Below are positions 58,381-64,000 of a stretch of DNA of 64,000 nt, piece after piece (position 1 is the first letter of the stretch; each line of letters begins with the position of its first letter). The notes under the pieces are model-generated. The model saw nothing but the letters and a program-made list of their open reading frames with translations. It had not been told where the DNA came from and searched no databases. A program made the translations under genes and the position numbers. The DNA is taken from NCBI GenBank assembly GCA_032207245.1, contig CM063498.1, positions 96,814,851 to 96,878,850 of the forward strand. Direction: 5' to 3'. The DNA comes from Pardosa pseudoannulata. Taxonomy: Eukaryota > Arthropoda > Arachnida > Araneae > Lycosidae.

Positions 58381-59594
58381 AATAAATTCCTGTTATTTGA
58401 ATTTTTCGGGCTTACTGGGCAATAAGAAGACATAATTGCAGTTCTGTCTTGGCTTCATGAGAGAAAGTAAAGTCTAACGTTACGAACTTCAAATTTATTG
58501 ATGATAGAAACTGTCATTACAAGGATTTTCATTATTATTGAATTTTATATCTATTTTAAGACAATAATGCAACTATTTCGTTAGTTATTTACATGCACTT
58601 TTCTATATTTGTGTATATTAACTTAAATCTTTGTAAAGAAATTAGAATTTAGTAAACTACACTCTAGTTATAAACATATTCAGAATCAATCATTTTTCCC
58701 CCAAAAAATATCCAGAAACGTTCAAATCTAATATTACATAAAATATTTTACCTATACTTAAAAAAAAGTAATAGCACTTTTGTTCATTTTACATTTATTT
58801 TTTACAGTAAAATATAACTTGAGACATTAGTATATGATGAATTTAAGTTGTATTTAAAAAACATTTGATCTTTTCCACTCGTTCTAAATATTCCACACAG
58901 AACTAATGTGGTGCAAACTACCTAAATATTAAAACTTTTAACTGTAAAAATATACAATTTGAAATAATTTGTATATTACCTATTATTTTATTTGGATAAA
59001 AAACAAAGTTAAGAAATTTTTAAAAGTTCCAAAACTACAACAAATTTATGAAAGTTTAACTTGATATAGACTAAAAAATACAACACACCCTAGGACAATT
59101 AAGTAAACCTGTAAAAAATGAACTTCACATTTATATTAACAAAATCATAAGATAAGTCCTAAATTATTACTATACCCCTTCTATTCAAGAGAAAATTTTC
59201 CTATTCAGTTTATTGTGAGAGTACAATTAATATGCTAATATTTGATTATTAAATTCCTATTAAAATTTCTTATTATTAATATACATTTCTTAGAACAGAC
59301 AAAGTGATAAATATAGTTATTCTAATGACATTCAGTTACAATTATATTATTTTATAAACTACCATATTTTTACTTTATTATTGTACAATATATTATTTAT
59401 ATCACAAGTAGTAAGAGCTATTATATTTATGTTCATTTTTTAGAAATAATCGTAATGTACGTATTTTATTAAAGTTGTCTTATACATTAAGACTAGATGT
59501 CACGAATCTTACAACTTACATGCATGTTCGTTTAGTCAAGTATATAGTTCTAAGCTCTGCATTTTTACTACGCGAGGAATAATACGGTTTAGTC
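58381..59594. other. AT-rich non-coding DNA
   Basis: Nothing recognised. Confidence 0.45.
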
Positions 59595-60126
59595 TATTTG
59601 AGGGTGCACCTTAGTTTGATTTGGAGTGCTACGGTCTACTTTTTGCAACACGAGGGCTAATGAGACCTGGACCTACAGCTTAAAGCCGATTTGGAACGAC
59701 TACGAACATATATGCCACTGTGGGATTCGAACCCATGAACTCCGGTACCGAAAGCAAGCACCCTAACCAATCAGCCATCTTTCGTCGAGGGTGCCCCTTG
59801 ATTGGCGCCAAGTTGTTTGTCGGGTTTGACCTCAAAGCTGGGCGATATTGTTTTATTTAAGGGAACGTCTATATTTTTTAAACACAATTGTTCTGATTGC
59901 TTTACATTTTAGGGTTATTTTTGAATGTTCAACAGTATATATAATTTCAGATGTCACTGGGTTTATTAATTTTGCTTGTATTGTTTCATTTCAATTTTAT
60001 TATGTTTTGGCTGATGTTTCATTGAAATTATGTTTCAGCCACCATTCCTATATGCAGGTGTTATGCGCGAAAATGATTGGCATTAAACAAAAATTGCCAA
60101 TTTTGCCAAAAGTACACCCTCAAATA
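59595..60126. mobile_element. TA-flanked MITE with a nested SINE
   Basis: Left TA|TTTGAGGGTGCACCTT and right AAGTACACCCTCAAA|TA form terminal inverted repeats of about 15 bp with one or two differences. The TA pair fits a Tc1/mariner-type target. Related inner words (ATTGGCGCCAAG on the left; ATTGGCATT and TTGCCAATTTTGCCAAAAG on the right) extend the symmetry. Without the SINE and its target duplication it is about 345 bp. The frame at 59848-60162 lies mostly inside it and is not a host gene. Confidence 0.75.
59613..59786 (-). mobile_element. tRNA-SINE, full length, nested in a MITE
   Basis: Complete from tail (TTAGTTTGATTTGGAGTGC side) to head (minus-strand GATGGCTGATTGGTTAGGGTG and B box GGTTCGAATCC). 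The target duplication is GAGGGTGCACCTT (59600-59612) and GAGGGTGCCCCTT (59787-59799), with one mismatch. It sits within the left terminal repeat of the MITE. Confidence 0.95.
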
Positions 60127-61357
60127 TATTTTTACCAAATACGGATATTTGTAGGAGTTTAATTATCTTTAAGTATTAATAATTATCTTTAAGTATTACA
60201 TTCCTGTTCAATTATCCCTCGTGCTGTATGATTTCGTAGCACTTCTACAAAGTAAACAAATAGATACTATCCTTACATAGTAATTTAAATATTTAAATAT
60301 AAGACTCTTATAAAACAAGACATTCACCCAATAACCTAAATTCAAAGTATTTGTTTTGATTATAACAAACACGACATAATTTTTTAAACTAGTTGCTTTA
60401 TTAAAAGATTGTTATTTCTAAAATAGTTTTATTAATCACAATCGACATATAAAACTATTAAGCTAAAGATATTACTCTACAAAGTCATTGCAAAGCTCTG
60501 AAAAATATCTAAAAAACATTATTCAGAAATAATTTATTTTTCAAATATAGATAATACACATTTTAACTAGCATTTTGCAGACAGTTATAGAAAACTAATT
60601 TGTTTACGAGTACAAAAATCCACTGATTAAAATCTCCGAAATGAAACATCAATTTACGATATTTACTCATACAAACTTTCTATTGACAATATTAAAATAA
60701 AAAATGGATCTAACATGGAATTTAATACCCTATAATGCTATAAGATATCAAATCTATACTAAATGAAACAGTGCATACTATTATTTATCTTACACATCAC
60801 TTCATTTCTATCCTCTTATAATATTAAAAACATTCCTTGCACACCTCTTATATCTAAAGGATTTAATCCACATGCAAATAGGTACGGAGAAGCTAAACAA
60901 AAGAACACCACATAGCAAGCTACAAAACTTACAAGAATAGGGAAAAACGTGAAGAGAATAACTTGAAGGTATAAGGGACAAGATAGCACTGAGCTGGAAA
61001 ATAATGCTTGACTGCCCTCTTTCGCTTTTTTCCCCCTGATATTGATGGACATATATAATGCCAAACTCCATTTCGATAAGAGGAATAAAAATTTTTACTT
61101 CATCCGGAAAAAAATATTCGCGTGTTTTGAAAAGCTTATTTAAGAACAAATGCAAATATCAAATGAGCAAATACATTTTATCGTGTGAATTAAGCTAATT
61201 TTATTTATCTTAGAATGTAATAAAAGGTTTTTCAAAACATATTAAGTATTAAGTCTACAGTAAACGTTCAAATGGTTGAAGATTGCCAGAGAATTTGATA
61301 TTTCTATCTTACTGAGTTCTAGAAAATGACTAAGAATTGTGACAAATAAAGAATTTT
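60127..61357. other. AT-rich non-coding DNA; a weak membrane-protein-like frame on the minus strand
   Basis: Around 60816-61090 the minus strand has a frame with two adjacent hydrophobic stretches (LYLQVILFTFFPILVSFVAC and YVVFFCLASPYLFACGLNP) followed by DIRGVQGMFLIL and a stop. The layout faintly recalls the first membrane segment of ABCG-type transporters, but no motif proves it. A second minus-strand frame (60808-61155) overlaps it. Without splice sites or neighbouring exons I do not call a gene. A 17-bp phrase, AATTATCTTTAAGTATT, is repeated at 60161 and 60181. Confidence 0.2.
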
Positions 61358-62298
61358 TAAGGTATCCGTCTACATTAAAAACGTCATTTTTTGCCAAAAA
61401 TCATAATTTTTTTTTATTTCTCTATTATAAATTTTCCACTTTTAGGCTTCGTTTTTGTTTTGTCTTTACGGCATTTTAAAGAAAAGTTACAGTTGTTTAA
61501 ACATCAGTGACAGCTGTCAAAACAAAGTGGAAGTAACGTTTTCGGAACCCGAAGCTGTGAATTTAAAGCTTTCAAAAGAGCATTTTTTGGACAAAACTTT
61601 TTAAATTTTCTTGAAGATTAGTTTAAACATTTTTCTAGTATTTATATTAATTAGCAAATAGGCAATTAGAAAATGTTGAAGCAAGAAAGTGGGGGGAATT
61701 TTAACCATGTATTTTAATTTTTTAATAGTGAAAATTGCTTTCATAAATTTCAAATCCGTTTTTCTGAGAACGGTATTTTTAATAAAATGTTGAAACTTGA
61801 AATGTGATTTCTCAAAAGTTCTTAAAATATTTTGTTGAAAATTATTATGAATGCTTTTGATAGTATTTACTAGTGAATAACCTAAAAGCTTTAAATTTGG
61901 ATAATTTTTAATGAAGTTACACTCATAGTTAGATATAAAGGTAATGAAAATTCGTTAAAAATTCAATGTGTATGATTTTGAAGTACCAAAGTTTTTTTTT
62001 CCATATGTAAATTAAGCAAAGGTTTTAGGTGATTCACTAGTCCAGTGTATAAGAAATGTGTTGCATCAAAAATTATTGAAATAATTTAATTTAAAAAAAA
62101 ATTAAACCTTTTGAAAAAACCCGATTTTTGAGCTAAATTTCCTTTATTTATTAGAAATTTGATAAAAACTTCTCCAGGAATAAATTTTTTAAGTTCAAAT
62201 CTCTATGATAATATAAAAAATAAATCTAAAAATGAAAAAACATTAACTAGTTTCTACGTTTAAAGAAAAAAGTTCTCCGAAGGTAGACGGATACCTAA
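61358..62298. mobile_element. MITE with perfect 13-bp terminal repeats and TAA target duplication
   Basis: TAA|GGTATCCGTCTAC at 61358-61373 and GTAGACGGATACC|TAA at 62283-62298. The terminal repeats are perfect inverted complements, the element is 935 bp without target sites, and the TAA duplication matches the 3-bp TWA preference of PIF/Harbinger transposons. The interior is AT-rich and non-coding, so it is non-autonomous. Superfamily assignment rests on the target duplication alone. Confidence 0.85.
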
Positions 62299-64000
62299 AT
62301 ATCTTTCAACTTATAATTAATATACTTATTACTGAAACAAATAATTCATTTATTACTAATAATTACTTTAAACACTTTTTTAAAACACAATTATTCAATT
62401 TTTATAAGCATTTGAAACACCCCCTGTGCATTTTCAACCATTTAACACCTTCTACATTTATCAATATGGCTTACATACATAGAATAAATTATTTAAATTT
62501 AATATGTTTCTAACGGCAAAAGTCTATTTTATCAAACTAAACATATCATACATAATTTTAGAAGAAAAAGGGATATATAATTCTGAATTTTTTATAATTA
62601 TATTTTCCAACAAATGATCACGATGAGACGAAGTTTTTTTTTATCCTTAAAAGGTATATGCATAAATTTAACCTTGTTATATGTAAAAACGATACGCATG
62701 GAATCTTTGAACAAGGATAATTTTGAAACAATAATAAATTATGCTTAAATTATAAAAATTTTACCGAACACTAAAAAATATACTGCTAGCAACACGAAAT
62801 TTACCAGTACATTGGCAAATATTACTGTTGAATTCCACTGTAACCTTAATAAAAACTAAAACAAAATCTCTCTAAAATGTGAAGAGTTTAAAATTAGATT
62901 TACATATCTTGTCACTAGAATGGATATTTTGTGTGTGTGCGCGTGCGTGCGTGTGTGTGTGTGTGTGTTTCCATTTTATAAATATGCAAAAGAATTGAAA
63001 GCTGAAACACAAAACAATTTAAAAAGGCATAAAATCTAGATTATATACAAAAGCTTAAAAGGCTTGAATATTTTGAGGTGTTAAATGCAGTATAGTAGAT
63101 ATACTTATTTAAGTGCTTTATTTTTGTTTTTATTAACTTATTTAAAAGTTTTTTCTTCGGATGTCATTCTAATAGTAGCATTAAATATATACAGAGTTAC
63201 TCATAATTATCTCTGTGTTTATAAAACGGTACAGTGATAGAACTAAACTGAATACAGGAAAAAAAGACCTTTCTTTAAATAAGTCACAATTTAAAGTTTG
63301 TATAATATCATTTTTAATTACCATTACTTAGACATTAAATTGGGCGAATTTCCAATGATGTCGTACTACTTTTACCATGTAAAACATTCTTATCAGTTTA
63401 TTGTGATTTTTTGAGGGGGGGGAAGTAAAATACTTCTTTGCTTTTACCCCTTATGCCGCAAGATTTAGCATAATTGCCTGAAAAGTTCACACGTGCTGTG
63501 AATATCGCTAATTACACCATGTTGAACAGAATCTGGCAGAAACTTTATTATTGCATTTATGTAGATCGTGTGACCAAGAATTTGCACATAAAACATGTAA
63601 CTACTGAATAAAATTTTAATTCTTTCCTTATACAGTCCACTTTCGTTTTTTTTTCTGTATTTGTCTTAGTTTTTGTACTATGCCTTTTAAAATCTCAAAG
63701 GGAACTAAGTATAGCCTTCCACATATATTTACGAAAATAAAAGGCGAAATAAAATGTTTTATTACACTTCACAGAATTTATTATTTTGATACACTTTATT
63801 TGTATGGAAACTGAATATACTTATTTAATAAAAAATTCCACCGATAAATTAAACTATAAATACAAGACTGTACTATTTAAAAAATGAAATCACTGATACA
63901 ATTAGCTTACCTCGTACTTCGAACCAAATCCCTCTTTTAAAATGCAGTAAGCTTAGAAGATTCAAAACTTGTCCGATATACTGACGATACTTCACTCATG
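62299..64000. other. AT-rich non-coding DNA
   Basis: No gene recognised up to the window end. It holds one (GT)n/(GC)n microsatellite (next entry) and a G(9) run at about 63415-63423. Confidence 0.45.
62931..62968. repeat. (GT)n microsatellite with CG interruptions
   Basis: GTGTGTGTGC, GCGTGCGTGC and an uninterrupted (GT)9 follow one another over 38 bp. Confidence 0.95.

Noticed and set aside
59795..59815. TTGGCGCCAA as another LTR primer-binding site
   Set aside because: It is a palindrome inside the MITE's subterminal region with no LTR-like sequence beside it.
59848..60162. 104-codon frame
   Set aside because: Most of it lies within a TA-flanked MITE and ends beyond the MITE's right end; no ATG and no domain.
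60808..61155. 115-codon minus-strand frame as a membrane-protein gene
   Set aside because: Two overlapping frames compete, no splice sites or motif support either, and the ABCG resemblance is too weak; kept only as a note.

Overview
The window looks like intergenic or intronic DNA from an animal nuclear genome. It is strongly AT-rich, has no prokaryote-like gene packing, and I could not identify a single intact protein-coding gene. Nearly all recognisable content is transposable elements (mostly short, non-autonomous and decayed), local tandem duplications and microsatellites. A tRNA-derived SINE, Helitron-like elements with TC...CTAG ends, piggyBac-type TTAA elements and a decayed RTE-like LINE fit an invertebrate, most likely an arthropod. 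That placement is inference: no host gene confirms it.

Layout. 0-5 kb: a decayed LINE reverse transcriptase (minus strand), SINE copies and a 1.6-kb Helitron-like element. 5-10 kb: a 0.5-kb tandem duplication and more Helitron pieces. 11.8-13.1 kb: a GC-richer island, a 20-bp tandem repeat, a possible short exon and a possible LTR primer-binding site. 15-19 kb: a 220-bp tandem duplication and (GT/AT)-rich simple repeats. 19.2-19.9 kb: the first piggyBac-like element. 21.9-23.6 kb: an array of about 21 copies of an 82-bp unit. 24-26 kb: two members of a three-copy dispersed repeat around a CA/TA-rich microsatellite. 28.5-32.4 kb: a two-copy tandem duplication whose right third is almost identical between copies while the rest has diverged. 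33.4-35.1 kb: a GC-richer block split by a second piggyBac-like family, with an open frame behind a polypyrimidine-AG. 37-46 kb: a small tandem duplication, a piggyBac derivative that keeps the transposase C-terminal cysteine-rich segment, and a 2.3-kb block present in two close copies plus an older third one. 46-51 kb: two more piggyBac-like elements and a Helitron copy holding foreign sequence. 51-57 kb: mostly featureless. 57.1-58.4 kb: three tandem copies of a 0.44-kb unit. 59.6-62.3 kb: two MITEs, one with a SINE nested in it.

Mobile-element biology. Twelve SINE copies share one structure: tRNA-like head with A and B boxes, a common body, and a tail rich in CCAAA. Target-site duplications of 11-14 bp are visible on several. 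Several elements can be ordered in time: Helitron insertion, then the 2.3-kb duplication, then a SINE in one copy and a piggyBac-like element in the other. The paralogous empty site proves the last insertion.

I did not find a convincing new biological system. The most interesting objects are the sharply bimodal duplication at 28.5-32.4 kb, the 82-bp array, the set of TTAA elements with subterminal palindromes, a SINE flanked by a 100-bp rather than a normal target duplication, and the 13-bp-TIR MITE at 61.4 kb.
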